Positions 32,253 to 44,019 of a DNA stretch of 64,000 nucleotides are shown one piece after another. Made by a program: the position numbers and the translations under genes. The notes beneath the pieces are model-generated. The model was not told the origin of the DNA, searched no databases, and saw only the letters and a list, made by a program, of their open reading frames with translations. Source of the stretch: Stutzerimonas stutzeri (GTDB lineage Bacteria; Pseudomonadota; Gammaproteobacteria; Pseudomonadales; Pseudomonadaceae); assembly GCF_024448695.1 (NCBI RefSeq), contig NZ_JAMOHY010000005.1, positions 62,001-126,000 on the forward strand. The letters are read 5' to 3'. The first letter of the stretch is position 1. Each line of letters opens with the position of its first letter.

Positions 32253-34802
32253 TCAGCGTTTCAACCGCCGCCGCTGCATCCACACGATGATGCCGAACAG
32301 CAGAAGCCCCGGAATCCACATCCATTCCTTGGCCCAGCGGTCAGTCGGCGCGCGCACCCTGAGAATCTCCTGATCGAACTCCAGCCCCAGGTCGGCGGCA
32401 GTGCTGCCGAAGGCCACGCTGTCGACCAGAACCTTGCCCTCTTCCTGGTATAGCGACAGACCCAGCTTCTCCAGTTTCTGCTCACCGCTCTCGCCATCGG
32501 GGATGGCCAGCAGCAGCGTGAACTCGCGCGGATCGCCTACCGCATCCTCGCCACGAATGCGCAGGCGCAACTGGCTGTCGTCATCCACGACCTCCAGCGC
32601 CTGGACCAGCTCCGCAGGTGGAATGTTCCGGTAGGGGTCATGCACGATGTCCATCCAGAAGCCGGGACGGAACAGGGTGAAGGCCACCAGCAGCAGCAGC
32701 ACGCTCTCGTACCAGCGGCTGCGCGTCAGGAAATAGCCCTGGGTGCCGGCGGCGAATATCAGCATGGCGATGGTCGCCACGATGAAGATCAGCACGCCAT
32801 GCCAGAAGTCCACGTTGATCAGCAGCAGATCGGTATTGAAGATGAACAGGAACGGCAAGGCGACCGTGCGCAGGCTGTAGTAGAACGCCTGGATGCCCGT
32901 CTTGATCGGATCACCCTTGGAGACCGCCGCCGCCGCGAACGAGGCCAGCCCCACCGGCGGCGTCACGTCAGCCATGATGCCGAAGTAGAAGACGAACAGA
33001 TGCACGGCGATCAGCGGCACGATCAGGCCGTTCTGCTGGCCAAGCGCGACCACGACCGGTGCCAACAGGCTGGACACGACGATGTAGTTGGCCGTGGTCG
33101 GCAGGCCCATGCCGAGGACCAGACTGAAAATGGCAACCAGCACCAGCATCAGCAGCAGGTTGCCCATCGACAGTATCTCGACCAGATCGGCCAGCACCAG
33201 CCCGACGCCTGTCTGCGACACGGCACCGACGATGACGCCCGCGGCAGCAGTGGCGATGCCGATACCGATCATGTTGCGCGCGCCGGCGATCAGGCCTTCA
33301 CGCAGGTCGACCAGGCCTTCACCAAAGCCGCCATGCACCGCACCGCCATCACCGCGCATCCAGGTCAGCAGCGGACGCTGGGTGAGCAGAATGATCACCA
33401 GCATTACCGTACCCCAGAATGCCGACAGGCCGGGTGACAGCCGCTCGATCATCAGGCACCAGACCAGCACCACGACCGGGAGCAGGAAATGCAGGCCCGA
33501 GAGCAGCACAGCACGCATCTGCGGCAGCTTGTCCAGCGGCTTGTCCGGGTCTTCCGGGGGCAGCGGCGGATTGCTTGCGGCGACCTTCAGCAAACCCAGA
33601 TACACCAGAGCCAGCAGCACCCCGATTCCCGGCAGGGCATAGTCGCCCAGCGCAGGCTTCAACCAGCCAAGACCGAAGTACACCGCCAGCGACAAACCCG
33701 AGATCAGCGCAGCGCCAAAGGCAAAGCCGGTCAGGCGGCGCAGCCAGGGTTTGGGCTGATGATTGCCGATGGGCTGCATGTCCTGCTTGAGCGCTTCCAG
33801 GTGGACGATATAGAGCAGCGCGATATAGGAAATCGCCGCCGGCAGAAAGGCATGCTTGATGATTTCGACATAGGGAATGCCGACATACTCGACCATCAGG
33901 AAGGCCGCTGCACCCATCACCGGCGGCATGATCTGGCCATTGACCGAAGAGGCCACTTCCACCGCGCCAGCCTTCTCCTTGGAGAAGCCAACCTTCTTCA
34001 TCATCGGAATGGTGAAGGTGCCGGTGGTCACCACGTTGGCGATGGACGAACCGGAAATCAGCCCCGTCATACCAGAGGCAACCACGGCTGCCTTGGCCGG
34101 CCCGCCACGCAGGTGACCCAGCATGCTGAACGCCAGCTGGATGAAGTAATGGCCGGCGCCGGCGCGGTCAAGCAAAGCCCCGAAGAGTACGAAAAGAAAC
34201 ACGAAACTGGTCGAGACACCCAGCGCAATGCCGAACACACCCTCAGTGGTGATCCACTGGTGATTGGCCATCGCCGTGAAGCTGACGCCGCGGTGCGCCA
34301 GCAATCCCGGCATCCAGGGGCCGGCCAGGCTGTAGACGATAAAAATCAGCGCGATGACGGTCAGCGGTGGCCCGAGGACGCGCCGGGTAGCTTCGAGCAG
34401 CAGCGGAATGCCGATACAGGCGGTCACCAGATCAGCCGTGGTCAGGCTGCCCGGACGCATGGCCAGGTCCTGATAGAAGATGAACAGATAAGCAGCGCTC
34501 GCGGCAGCCACCAGGCTTAACGCGATGTCGATCAGCGGTACGCGATTGCGCGGCGAGCGCTTGAAGGCCGGATAGGCAAGAAACGCCAGCAGCAACGCAA
34601 ACGCCAGGTGAATGGCTCGGGTTTCGGTGTCGTTGAGTACGCCGAAACGCAGCATGAACGGCAAGGGCGAGGCGATCCAGAGCTGGAACAGCGACCATGC
34701 CAGCGCCAGCCCGGCGATGACATGCGCCATCACGCCCTGGGGCAAACGCGCACCGACGTCCTGAGCGATCAGTTCTTCGGTGGAAAGGTGTTTGTCTTGC
34801 AT
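32253..34802 (-). CDS. TRAP transporter fused permease (4TM-12TM)
   Basis: An 849-residue inner-membrane protein uniting the small (DctQ-like) and large (DctM-like) subunits of a TRAP transporter, as is usual for the TAXI subfamily. Core motifs: AAVVASGMTGLISGSSIANVVTTGTFTIP, VEVASSVNGQIMPPVMGAAAFLM and GLPTTANYIVVSSLLAPV. The last ~140 residues contain a soluble stretch with repeated Asp/Glu (VDDDSQLRLRIRGEDAVGD) between two helices, then a final helix and Arg/Lys-rich end. Such carriers use a sodium gradient to import organic acids; substrate unknown. The binding-protein gene lies upstream across 123 bases. Confidence 0.9.
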   Translation of the reverse strand: MQDKHLSTEELIAQDVGARLPQGVMAHVIAGLALAWSLFQLWIASPLPFMLRFGVLNDTETRAIHLAFALLLAFLAYPAFKRSPRNRVPLIDIALSLVAAASAAYLFIFYQDLAMRPGSLTTADLVTACIGIPLLLEATRRVLGPPLTVIALIFIVYSLAGPWMPGLLAHRGVSFTAMANHQWITTEGVFGIALGVSTSFVFLFVLFGALLDRAGAGHYFIQLAFSMLGHLRGGPAKAAVVASGMTGLISGSSIANVVTTGTFTIPMMKKVGFSKEKAGAVEVASSVNGQIMPPVMGAAAFLMVEYVGIPYVEIIKHAFLPAAISYIALLYIVHLEALKQDMQPIGNHQPKPWLRRLTGFAFGAALISGLSLAVYFGLGWLKPALGDYALPGIGVLLALVYLGLLKVAASNPPLPPEDPDKPLDKLPQMRAVLLSGLHFLLPVVVLVWCLMIERLSPGLSAFWGTVMLVIILLTQRPLLTWMRGDGGAVHGGFGEGLVDLREGLIAGARNMIGIGIATAAAGVIVGAVSQTGVGLVLADLVEILSMGNLLLMLVLVAIFSLVLGMGLPTTANYIVVSSLLAPVVVALGQQNGLIVPLIAVHLFVFYFGIMADVTPPVGLASFAAAAVSKGDPIKTGIQAFYYSLRTVALPFLFIFNTDLLLINVDFWHGVLIFIVATIAMLIFAAGTQGYFLTRSRWYESVLLLLVAFTLFRPGFWMDIVHDPYRNIPPAELVQALEVVDDDSQLRLRIRGEDAVGDPREFTLLLAIPDGESGEQKLEKLGLSLYQEEGKVLVDSVAFGSTAADLGLEFDQEILRVRAPTDRWAKEWMWIPGLLLFGIIVWMQRRRLKR

Positions 34803-34925
34803 GAAGAGAACCTGTTCATTTCAGGTAACGAAAATCGCGAAAACCCGTGGCATGGTGCTCACGGGTTTCCCAGGCGACTGCCGCGACGAAGCGTCACGGC
34901 ATCGATGCATAGCCTGAAAGGGCGA

Positions 34926-35891
34926 TTACATCCAGCCGCGTTCCTTGTAGTAACGCTCGGCACCTTCATGCAAAGGTGCGGACAGGCCGACCTTGATCAT
35001 GTCTTCCGGCTTGAGATCCTTGAATGCCGGGTGCAGACGCTGGAAGCGGTCAATGTTCTCGAATACCGACTTGACCAGCTGATAGACCACTTCGGCATCG
35101 ACCTTGCTGGTGGTGGACAGAACAGCCTTGCCGCCAATGGACTGAGTTGCGCCATCGTTACCCTTGTACAGACCGCCAGGGATCTCGGCCTTGGTGTAGT
35201 AGCTCTTCTGCGCCAGCAGTTCGTCGATTTCCGGCCCGGTTATCGGCACCAGCATGGCATCGACGGTGGTGGTGGCTTCCTGGATCGCGCCATTGGGATG
35301 ACCGACGAAGTAAGTCATGGCATCGATATTGTTGTCGCTCAGAGCGCTGGCCTGCTCGGCCGGCTTGAGTTCAGCAGCCAGGGTGAACACCGATTGGTCC
35401 CAGCCTTTCACCTGCATGATCTCGTCGAGCGTGTCACGCTGACCTGAACCGGGGTTGCCGATGTTCACACGCTTGCCCTTGAGATCATCCAGTCCCTTGA
35501 TGTTGGCATCGCGGCGCGCCAGCACGGTGAAGACTTCGCTCTGCAGCGAAAAGACTGCACGGATATCCTCCATCGCGCCTTCGCTGGTAAAGGGCGCAAC
35601 GCCCTCCATCGCCTTGTACTGATGGTCCGACTGCATGATGCCGAAATTGAATTCGCCGCTGCGCAGGCCGTTGACGTTGGCCACACCGCCACCGCTGGCC
35701 GGCGCGTTGCACTTGAGATTATCGGCATTGCGATTGACGAAGCGGCAGATCGACTGACCGGCCACGTAATAAACGCCGGTCTGGCCACCGGTACCAATGG
35801 TGACAAAACGCTCTTGTGCCTGTGCCATGCCGCTCAAACCGGTTCCCGCCAACGCGGCGGAAAATATCCATGCCAAGGATTTGCCTTTCAT
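34926..35891 (-). CDS. TAXI-family TRAP transporter solute-binding protein
   Basis: A 321-residue periplasmic receptor for the fused TRAP permease downstream. Signal peptide of about 25 residues (AALAGTGLSGMAQA). The family block FVTIGTGGQTGVYYVAGQSICRFVN, then APASGGGVANVNGLRSGEFNFGIMQSDHQY, and LKGKRVNIGNPGSGQRDTLDEIM are typical of the TAXI group. It is the first gene of a two-gene operon; ligand is not evident from sequence. Confidence 0.9.
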   Translation of the reverse strand: MKGKSLAWIFSAALAGTGLSGMAQAQERFVTIGTGGQTGVYYVAGQSICRFVNRNADNLKCNAPASGGGVANVNGLRSGEFNFGIMQSDHQYKAMEGVAPFTSEGAMEDIRAVFSLQSEVFTVLARRDANIKGLDDLKGKRVNIGNPGSGQRDTLDEIMQVKGWDQSVFTLAAELKPAEQASALSDNNIDAMTYFVGHPNGAIQEATTTVDAMLVPITGPEIDELLAQKSYYTKAEIPGGLYKGNDGATQSIGGKAVLSTTSKVDAEVVYQLVKSVFENIDRFQRLHPAFKDLKPEDMIKVGLSAPLHEGAERYYKERGWM

Positions 35892-36397
35892 GGATCCACT
35901 CCTTTATTGATTATTTTGGATTGTCTCGCCCCGCCTCGTGAGCCATGGCGATAAGGTCGGAGTCTAGCAGGCCATCAACGTTTTACGACCACCCGATCGA
36001 CTCCTGATCGCACACTTTTCAGGCGTGAGCTGCATACGCTATCGCCCCCACCTACGCACTATGACTCTGCCATCCAGACTGCCGTTCCCCACGCGGGCGC
36101 GGCCCTAAAAGACCACCAAAGTTCACATTCAACACAAATGACGCCATAAATCTGACACCCCGTGACATGAACTGCGCCGATATACGTAAAACCGTCATAA
36201 AATTTCTTTAAGTTGAAACAAAAAAAGATGATGATGCGCGTGAAATCGGTGCTGGCTGAAGGCCACCTGCCTGATTCGAGAAGCACAGGCTTCAAAGCAA
36301 CATCGAATACATAAAAGATCACGCACCCCATTCGGGCCAACGTGTCATGTGAACCGCCTTGCATTCGTCCTCCTCCATCCATGGAAGGTAGCGCAAC
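35892..36397. other. 506-base intergenic region between TRAP operon and chemoreceptor
   Basis: No gene was found. The interval is divergent, so it should carry the promoters of both sides. It is AT-rich around 36150-36230 with a run of seven A. GGAAGG near 36385 is the likely ribosome binding site of the chemoreceptor. I found no convincing flagellar sigma-28 promoter. Confidence 0.6.
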
Positions 36398-37987
36398 ATG
36401 CGAGTAAATCAGCCCGTAAGCGGGCACGAAATCAGCGTCAGCGATAACGCCAATATCCTTTCGACCACCGACCTCAGGGGTCATATCACCTACGCCAACC
36501 CGGACTTTATCGAGATCTCCGGTTTCAACGAAGCCGAGTTGCTCGGCCAGCCGCACAACCTGGTCAGACACCCGGACATGCCGGCAGAAGCCTTCAAAGG
36601 TCTGTGGCAAAGCGTCCAGGCGGGACATTCCTGGATGGGCGTGGTGAAGAACCGCTGCAAGAACGGTGATCACTACTGGGTCAGCGCCTTTGTCACGCCG
36701 ATCAGCCGCGACGGCAAGGTAGTCGAGTACCAGTCCGTACGGGTCAAACCGAAACCCGAGCAGATCCGCGCCGCCGAAGCGCTCTATAGCGACTTGCAGA
36801 ACAAGCGCCGGCCACGCGCCCTGCGCCCCCGCTGGATGCCGGGCTTCTGTGGCAGGGCCAGTCTTCTGGCCGCCCTCGGATCTGCCACTGGTATCGGCGC
36901 TGGTGCAATCCTGGGTGGTTTTGCGGTATTGCCCGCACTCCTCAGCGCCGCTGCCGGTGGGCTTTTGGCTGCCGCACTGGTGGCGCAATCGCTGGCACCC
37001 CTGCGGGGGCTGGTGGCACAAGCGCGCCAGATCGGCAGCAATCCTTACAGCCAGTGGGTCTACACCGGGCGCAAGGACGAGATTGGTGAAATCGCCTTTG
37101 CCATGAAGCTGATGGAAACCGAATCCGGCGCCATGGTCGGTCGCATCACGGACGCCAGCCATCGACTGAACGAAAACGCCAATACATTGCTGGCCGCCAT
37201 GCAGAGCAGCAGCCAGAGCGCATCACGCCAGCAGCAGGACACCGATCAGGTGGCTACCGCCATCGAGCAGATGGTTGCCAGCGTTCAGGAGGTCGCCAAC
37301 AGCATGCAGCTCACCGCCGAGGTCACGGCTCGGGCGCACGACGAGTCGGACGCCGGTCGCCAGGTCGTCAGCCGCACTGGCAGCAGCATCAACCGTCTGG
37401 CCAATGACATCCAGCAGGCCGCCGTGGCCATTCAGGAGGTCGAGACCCGCAGCCTCGATATCAGCCGCATGCTCGACGTGATTCGCGGTATCGCCGAACA
37501 GACCAACCTGCTTGCACTCAACGCAGCGATCGAGGCGGCACGTGCCGGTGAACAGGGTCGGGGCTTCGCGGTAGTGGCCGATGAAGTGCGCGGACTGGCC
37601 TCACGCACCACCTCGGCCACCGCCGAGATCCAGACCATGATCGCCACGCTGCAGACAGGCTCGCGACATGCAGTGGACGTCATGCAGCGCAGTCGCGAAC
37701 AAGCGGAAAACAGCGTCGTCCAAGCCGGCGAGGCAGACCAGGCATTGCAGGACATCAATGCCCGGGTGGGTGAGATCAGCGCCATGGGCGCACGCATCGT
37801 CGCCGCCGTGCAGCAGCAAAGCACGGCCAGCGAGGCGATCAATCAGAGTGTCGCCAGCATTCGCCAGAGCACGGACAATCAGGTCGTAACGGGGCTGCAG
37901 AGCCAGGAATGTGCAGCTGATGTTGCCTTGCTGGCCGAGCGCATGCAGGGCCTCGCGCTGCAGTTCTGGGGGCGTCGACGCGCCTGA
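36398..37987 (+). CDS. PAS-containing methyl-accepting chemotaxis protein (Aer-like)
   Basis: A 529-residue chemoreceptor. An N-terminal PAS domain (about 18-118: [33 protein letters not shown]) sits in the cytoplasm, as in the aerotaxis receptor Aer. A hydrophobic hairpin at about 152-198 anchors it without a periplasmic sensor. A HAMP-like segment follows, then the signalling domain with the hairpin tip [21 protein letters not shown] and EVRGLASRT. It likely senses redox or energy state, perhaps via a PAS-bound flavin, and controls CheA. No che genes are nearby. Confidence 0.9.
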   Translation: MRVNQPVSGHEISVSDNANILSTTDLRGHITYANPDFIEISGFNEAELLGQPHNLVRHPDMPAEAFKGLWQSVQAGHSWMGVVKNRCKNGDHYWVSAFVTPISRDGKVVEYQSVRVKPKPEQIRAAEALYSDLQNKRRPRALRPRWMPGFCGRASLLAALGSATGIGAGAILGGFAVLPALLSAAAGGLLAAALVAQSLAPLRGLVAQARQIGSNPYSQWVYTGRKDEIGEIAFAMKLMETESGAMVGRITDASHRLNENANTLLAAMQSSSQSASRQQQDTDQVATAIEQMVASVQEVANSMQLTAEVTARAHDESDAGRQVVSRTGSSINRLANDIQQAAVAIQEVETRSLDISRMLDVIRGIAEQTNLLALNAAIEAARAGEQGRGFAVVADEVRGLASRTTSATAEIQTMIATLQTGSRHAVDVMQRSREQAENSVVQAGEADQALQDINARVGEISAMGARIVAAVQQQSTASEAINQSVASIRQSTDNQVVTGLQSQECAADVALLAERMQGLALQFWGRRRA

Positions 37988-38024
37988 AACAAGGCCTTCC
38001 TGCATGGCTGGAAAACACCTTGTT

Positions 38025-39254
38025 TCAACCGAAGAACCAGTAGCAGACCAGAATCGCCGCCACCACGCCGGCGAAGTCGGCCACCAGCGCACAGCCCACG
38101 GCATGCCGTGCACGCTGGAGACCAACCGCACCGAAATAGACGGCCAGCACGTAGAAGGTGGTTTCGGTACTGCCCTGCAGGGTGGCCGCAACCAGTGCCG
38201 GGAAGCTGTCGACGCCATGGCTCTGCATGGTTTCGATCAGCATCGCCCGCGCCGCGCTGCCGGAGAACGGCTTGACCAGCGCGGTGGGCATCGCATCGAC
38301 AAAACGGGTATCCCAGCCGAACGCTTCGACCAGCCAGCGAATGCCATCAAGACCGAACTCCAGTGCGCCAGAGGCGCGCAGGGCGCCAACTGCCACCAGC
38401 ATGGCGACCAGATAGGGCAGCAGGCTCTTGGCTACATCGAAGCCCTCCTTGGCGCCCTCAACGAAGCTTTCGTACACCTGCACCTTGCGCAACGCGCCCA
38501 CCACCAGAAAGGTGATGATCAGGCCGAACAGCGTCAGGTTGCCCAGCAGTGACGACAGCTGGGCCAGCGCCACCGATGACAGGCTGGCCAGCAGGCCCAT
38601 GAAGGCGCCCAGCAGCAGCGCACCCGGGATCAGATAGGCCAACACCACCGGATCCCACAGGCGCAGGCGCTGCATCAACGCCACAGACAGCAGCCCGGCC
38701 AGGGTAGAAGCACTGGTGGCGAGCAGAATCGGCAGGAACACCAGAGTCGGGTCCTCAGCCCCCTGCTGCACGCGGTACATGAAGATCGATACCGGCAGCA
38801 GCGTCAGGGAGGACGTATTGAGCACCAGAAAGAGAATCTGCGCGTTACTCGCCGTGGTACTTGAAGGATTGAGTTCCTGCAGTGAACGCATGGCCTTGAG
38901 GCCGATGGGGGTGGCGGCATTGTCCAGACCCAGGCCGTTGGCAGCGAAGTTCAGCGTGATCAGCCCAAGCGCCGGATGCCCACGTGGAACCTCGGGCATC
39001 AACCGGGCAAACAGCGGACCGAGCGCGCGACCCAGCAGCTCGATCAGTCCGGCCTTCTCGGCAATACGCAGAAAACCCAGCCACAGCGTCAAGGTGCCGA
39101 ACAGCACGACCATGACTTCCACGGCCAGCCTGGCCATGGCGAACAGGCTTTCCACCAGCGCCGCGAACACCGCTGGATCGCCCCCCACCAGCCAACGCAG
39201 CAGCGCGGCCAGTGCGGCGATCAGGAAAAAGCCTAGCCAGAGGCCGTTGAGCAT
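38025..39254 (-). CDS. Nucleoside-recognition (SpmA/SpmB-type) membrane protein
   Basis: A 409-residue inner-membrane protein with two Gate/nucleoside-recognition domains in one chain, equal to a fusion of the Bacillus spore maturation proteins SpmA and SpmB. The first half shows GHPALGLITLNFAANGLGLDNAATPIGLKAM; the second PTALVKPFSGSAARAMLIE and LQGSTETTFYVLAVYFG. Around ten helices. Members are common in non-sporulating Pseudomonas, and their transport role is unknown. Starts with ATG at 39254; nothing else in its operon. Confidence 0.85.
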   Translation of the reverse strand: MLNGLWLGFFLIAALAALLRWLVGGDPAVFAALVESLFAMARLAVEVMVVLFGTLTLWLGFLRIAEKAGLIELLGRALGPLFARLMPEVPRGHPALGLITLNFAANGLGLDNAATPIGLKAMRSLQELNPSSTTASNAQILFLVLNTSSLTLLPVSIFMYRVQQGAEDPTLVFLPILLATSASTLAGLLSVALMQRLRLWDPVVLAYLIPGALLLGAFMGLLASLSSVALAQLSSLLGNLTLFGLIITFLVVGALRKVQVYESFVEGAKEGFDVAKSLLPYLVAMLVAVGALRASGALEFGLDGIRWLVEAFGWDTRFVDAMPTALVKPFSGSAARAMLIETMQSHGVDSFPALVAATLQGSTETTFYVLAVYFGAVGLQRARHAVGCALVADFAGVVAAILVCYWFFG

Positions 39255-39419
39255 GTCGTGTTTCTCCGCAAATCAGCACCGCAGGGATTGCGCGCGATGA
39301 TAGCGGCGCACAAGGACAACGGCCATGCGCACGGGTATCGACAGTGCATCAGGGAGAAAAACAAGGAACGAGCCAACAGGCCCAGGAAGACGGCCTGTCG
39401 GATTACTGCGGGGATTGCA

Positions 39420-39437
39420 GCCGCCCTTGCGGGCGGC
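39420..39437 (-). terminator. Hairpin after DUF1328 gene
   Basis: GCCGCCC (39420-39426) pairs with GGGCGGC (39431-39437), 8 bases after the DUF1328 stop. There is no T-tract, so termination would be weak. Confidence 0.45.
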
Positions 39438-39445
39438 TCATTGCA

Positions 39446-39616
39446 TCAGACACGCGGCCCGCGACCCCGACCGAAGATCAGCGATGCTACAAACAGCACC
39501 AGAAAAACCACGAACAGAATCTTGGCGATACCTGTCGCAGTACCTGCGATACCACCGAACCCAAGCACGGCAGCAATGATGGCGATGATCAGGAATGTAA
39601 TGGCCCAACTCAGCAT
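39446..39616 (-). CDS. DUF1328 small membrane protein (YtjA-like)
   Basis: A 56-residue protein: [20 protein letters not shown], then [20 protein letters not shown] and a short Arg-rich end GRGRGPRV. Two membrane helices and the Gly-rich middle are the DUF1328 pattern. GAGGAG lies 8 bases before the ATG. These proteins are often induced under envelope or stationary-phase stress, but their role is unknown. It is followed on the same strand, upstream, by two more small genes of similar type (39687-39923 and 40111-40545). Confidence 0.88.
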   Translation of the reverse strand: MLSWAITFLIIAIIAAVLGFGGIAGTATGIAKILFVVFLVLFVASLIFGRGRGPRV

Positions 39617-39686
39617 GGTGTGACTCCTCTTCGGCTCAGAAACATCTTCAGCGAGACCGCCAACTGACGACGGCTGGCTCTACGAC

Positions 39687-39923
39687 TCAGAAAACCCAGC
39701 GCTGCCCCGGTTGCAACTGCAGGGCATCACCCCTGTTCGCTGCCGGTCCGGTTTGCACGATTCCTATTGGTTGAGCGTCGTACAGGCGAATTCGTTCCAC
39801 AGATTCATGGGGTGTCTGGCTGAACGGTTGCGACATGGGCTGTTCGGCACCAATGATCAGCGTGACCACCGCAGCAGCAAGAAACCCTTTACCAACCAGT
39901 GAGAAGCGCGCTTGACGATTCAT
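39687..39923 (-). CDS. Small hypothetical membrane-anchored protein
   Basis: A 78-residue protein with one helix near 13-28 (GFLAAAVVTLIIGA) and a polar tail rich in Gln/Pro. ATG 39923 is preferred over 39956 because GGAGGGAG lies 8 bases upstream. I do not recognise the family. A long AT-rich tract (39990-40060), probably promoter DNA, precedes it. Confidence 0.6.
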   Translation of the reverse strand: MNRQARFSLVGKGFLAAAVVTLIIGAEQPMSQPFSQTPHESVERIRLYDAQPIGIVQTGPAANRGDALQLQPGQRWVF

Positions 39924-40110
39924 CCTCAACTCCCTCCAGGCATGCGTGCAAACCATCTGCGTTCAGGTGTTGTATTGCAGACCTCATGCCAGCTCGAATA
40001 AGTTATTTTTTCTTTATTTATCAAATAGTTATCAAAGCAAATAACAAACCTTCCAACTTATATTGCACGATGACTCAATTGCCTTCGTGCGCTTTGCATG
40101 ACTGTCTTAT

Positions 40111-40545
40111 CTAGCCCTTCTCGCCATGATTGAGCCGGTGCATACGCTCGTGGCAGGCGCGGATTTTGGGCAGCTCGATGGCCAGCAGCGCACGCACATC
40201 AGGCTCTGCGCTTTTCAGCGCATCCTCGAAGGCGGTGAGGATGCGTTCCTCGGTCTGATCCAGCTGATCCACATAGACCGCATCGGCATGGCCAAGCCGC
40301 GCCTTGGTGTCGGCGTAGATTTCACGCATTTTTCCGGCCATAGTGCCGCCCTGTGCAGGCTGCTGTTGCTGTGCTGCAACCTTTACCGACAACGCCTGAA
40401 TAATGTGTGTTTTGGCCTGCGCCATATCACGAAACAGATGCTGCAATTCGACATCCTTCACCTCCTCCATCGCATGCTGGTAGAAGTGCTGGCCGTCGCG
40501 CGTTATTTCGATGAGCTCGTTGAGTTGCGTCATGTTCTGGTTCAT
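40111..40545 (-). CDS. PA2169-type four-helix protein (DUF2383)
   Basis: A 144-residue, wholly helical soluble protein. It opens MNQNMTQLNELIEITRDGQHFYQ and has ferritin-like spacing of Glu and His (HAMEEVKDVELQHLFRDMAQ, ACHERMHRLNHGEKG), the pattern of DUF2383. Such proteins are linked in Pseudomonas to stress and anaerobic survival, but biochemical function is unproven. ATG 40545 has GGAGG 4-8 bases upstream, whereas ATG 40611 has none. Transcribed divergently from algB. Confidence 0.82.
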   Translation of the reverse strand: MNQNMTQLNELIEITRDGQHFYQHAMEEVKDVELQHLFRDMAQAKTHIIQALSVKVAAQQQQPAQGGTMAGKMREIYADTKARLGHADAVYVDQLDQTEERILTAFEDALKSAEPDVRALLAIELPKIRACHERMHRLNHGEKG

Positions 40546-40855
40546 GGATCCTCCGAATACGAGTGCAGATACGCGGTACACGCGCATCACTTTCGGATTC
40601 GCAAGCTGCATGCCAGCTGAAAGATAAAATCTTTGCTATGAAAATCAGAGACTTGCTTTGCCGTTTCGCTTGAAAATGGATTGCACGGTGCGGGAAAGAC
40701 CCATTTACACCGTGCAACTTGCAAGGCTTTTCGTAGACTAACGCAGGCGTCAGGGTCGCTTGCCGTTTCGTCGCGCCCGCGCCGGAGCCAACAGCTCCGA
40801 GCACTTCCACCCGATTAGCCAGGCAGCAACGTGCTGCTGCCTGTCTGGAGCATTC
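40546..40855. other. 310-base divergent region before algB
   Basis: No gene was found. It holds a 10-base inverted repeat at 40681-40717 and an AT-rich patch at 40620-40680. It must carry promoters for the DUF2383 gene (minus) and algB-kinB (plus). Confidence 0.6.
40681..40717. promoter_or_regulatory. Perfect inverted repeat upstream of algB
   Basis: TTGCACGGTG (40681-40690) and CACCGTGCAA (40708-40717) with a 17-base spacer, about 140 bases before the algB start. Spacing is close to two helical turns centre to centre plus a few bases, compatible with a dimeric regulator. The binder is unknown. Confidence 0.5.
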
Positions 40856-42198
<1,343 letters not shown>

Positions 42199-42202
<4 letters not shown>

Positions 42203-43986
42203 AACTTCAGATGAAGCTGAGAACCCGGCTGTTTCTGGGTTTTTCGGCGTTGATGACCGTTGCACTGCTGGGGTTGGTGCTGGCACTGGTCAGTGTCGTG
42301 CAGATGGCCAAAAGTCAGGAAAAGCTGATTCGCGAAAATTTCGGTGTCATCGAAGTCAACCAGCAACTCCGCCAGGCGCTCGGCAACCACCTGCTTATTC
42401 TGGTGCGCGAGCAGCGCAGCGGCGAAGCGCTCGGCGAATCCAGCCGGGCCTTTCAGAGCGCACTGGCCAAGGGACTGGCAGAGGCTTCGCAGGAAAGCGA
42501 CTATCAGAACTATCAGGCCATCGGCAACGCCTACGCCAACTTCCTCAACGAACTGCAGTCCGGCTCCGCTGCGGATCTGACGCTGCTCGAAGACAATCCG
42601 CTGAGCCGCGCCTTCAATCAGGTGCGCGAGCTGATGGTCGCCATGCAGCAGAGCGCTTACGACCAGATCCGCGATACCGAGCTGCGGAGCCGTGAGCGCT
42701 CGCAGTTGCTGGCCGGGCTGCTGGGCCTGACCGGTGTTGCGGTACTGCTGATCGGCTTCGTCACCGCGCATGGTTTCGCACGACGCCTGGGCGATCCGAT
42801 CGAGCAGTTGTCCCGGGTCGCCGATCAGATCGGTCGCGGCGACTTCAACATCAGCCTGCCGGCCACGCCCATCGCGGAACTGTCTACGCTGACCCGGCGC
42901 TTCGGCCTGATGGCGCAGGCTCTGCACCAGTTCAAGCAAACCAATGTGGAGGCCCTGATCAACGGTCAACAGCGCCTGCAGGCACTGCTCGACAGTATCG
43001 ATGACGGTCTGCTCATCATTGACCGTCAGGGTCGGCTGGAGCACGCCAACCCGGTTGCACAGCGCCAGCTGGCCTGGGAAGACGAACACATCGGTTCGAC
43101 ACTGGGCGAGGCGCTTGGCAATCCTGAACTGGACGTGGCGGCACAGCAGGTTCTGGCCGACAGGCCGCTGACCGACCCGCCGCAGGACCTGATCATCGAA
43201 GCCGATGGCGAACGCCGGCTGCTGGCATGGCGCATAAGCCCGGTGAATCATCACAATGGCAAGATCAGTGGCGCCGTGATGGTGCTGCACGACGTCACCG
43301 ATCAGCGCACCTTCGAGCGTGTGCGCAACGAATTCGTGTTGCGCGCCTCGCATGAACTGCGCACCCCCGTGACCGGCATGCAGATGGCCTTCAGCCTGCT
43401 GCGCGAGCGCACGCAGCTTCCGCCGAGCAGCCGCGAAGCCGAGCTGTTCGAAACCGTGCATGAAGAGATGCAGCGATTGGTCACCCTGATCAACGACCTG
43501 TTGAATTTCTCGCGTTATCAGAGTGGCCAGCAGAAACTCGAACCTGCCCCCTGCGCTCCCGACCGGCTACTCAGCGAGGCCCGTCAGCGCTTCCTGGCCA
43601 CGGCGGCACAGAACGACATCGAGATTACCCTGGAGCTGCAATCCCCGCTTCCCACGCTGCTGCTCGACCGCCAGCAGATGGAGCGGGTATTCGACAACCT
43701 GCTCAGCAACGCGCTGCGCCATACCCCGGACGGCGGCGAGATACGCCTGCTCGCCCGGCACCATGGCGAGCGGGTGATTCTGAGTGTGGAGGACAATGGC
43801 GAAGGTATTCCCTACAGCCAGCAGGCACGGATCTTCGAGCCCTTCGTGCAGATCGGTCGTCGCCGCGGCGGCGCCGGCCTGGGTCTGGCGCTGTGCAAGG
43901 AAATCGTCCAGCTGCACGGTGGCCGCATCGGCGTGCATTCGCGAATCGGTCACGGGACGATTTTCTACATGGCGCTACCGGTATAA
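42199..43986 (+). CDS. kinB: Sensor histidine kinase KinB
   Basis: Inner-membrane kinase/phosphatase acting on AlgB. The 595 residues equal the P. aeruginosa length. TM1 at about 11-35 and TM2 at about 168-191 frame a periplasmic domain; HAMP (about 190-245), PAS (about 255-370), then HisKA with His385 in RASHELRTPVTGM, and HATPase with N-box DNLLSNALRHTPDGG, DNGEGI and GGAGLGLALCK. Translation is coupled to algB by the ATGA overlap. Confidence 0.96.
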
Positions 43987-44019
43987 CAGGCCGCCCCTGC
44001 GCCGGGAATTCAACAGGGA

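Noticed and set aside
36150-36397. Possible sigma-28 promoter for the chemoreceptor
   Set aside because: A TTTAAGTT lies near 36209, but no GCCGATAA-like -10 element follows at the needed distance.
36059-37162. Minus-strand frame of 367 codons over the chemoreceptor start
   Set aside because: It overlaps the PAS domain antisense and runs into the AT-rich intergenic region without a ribosome binding site.
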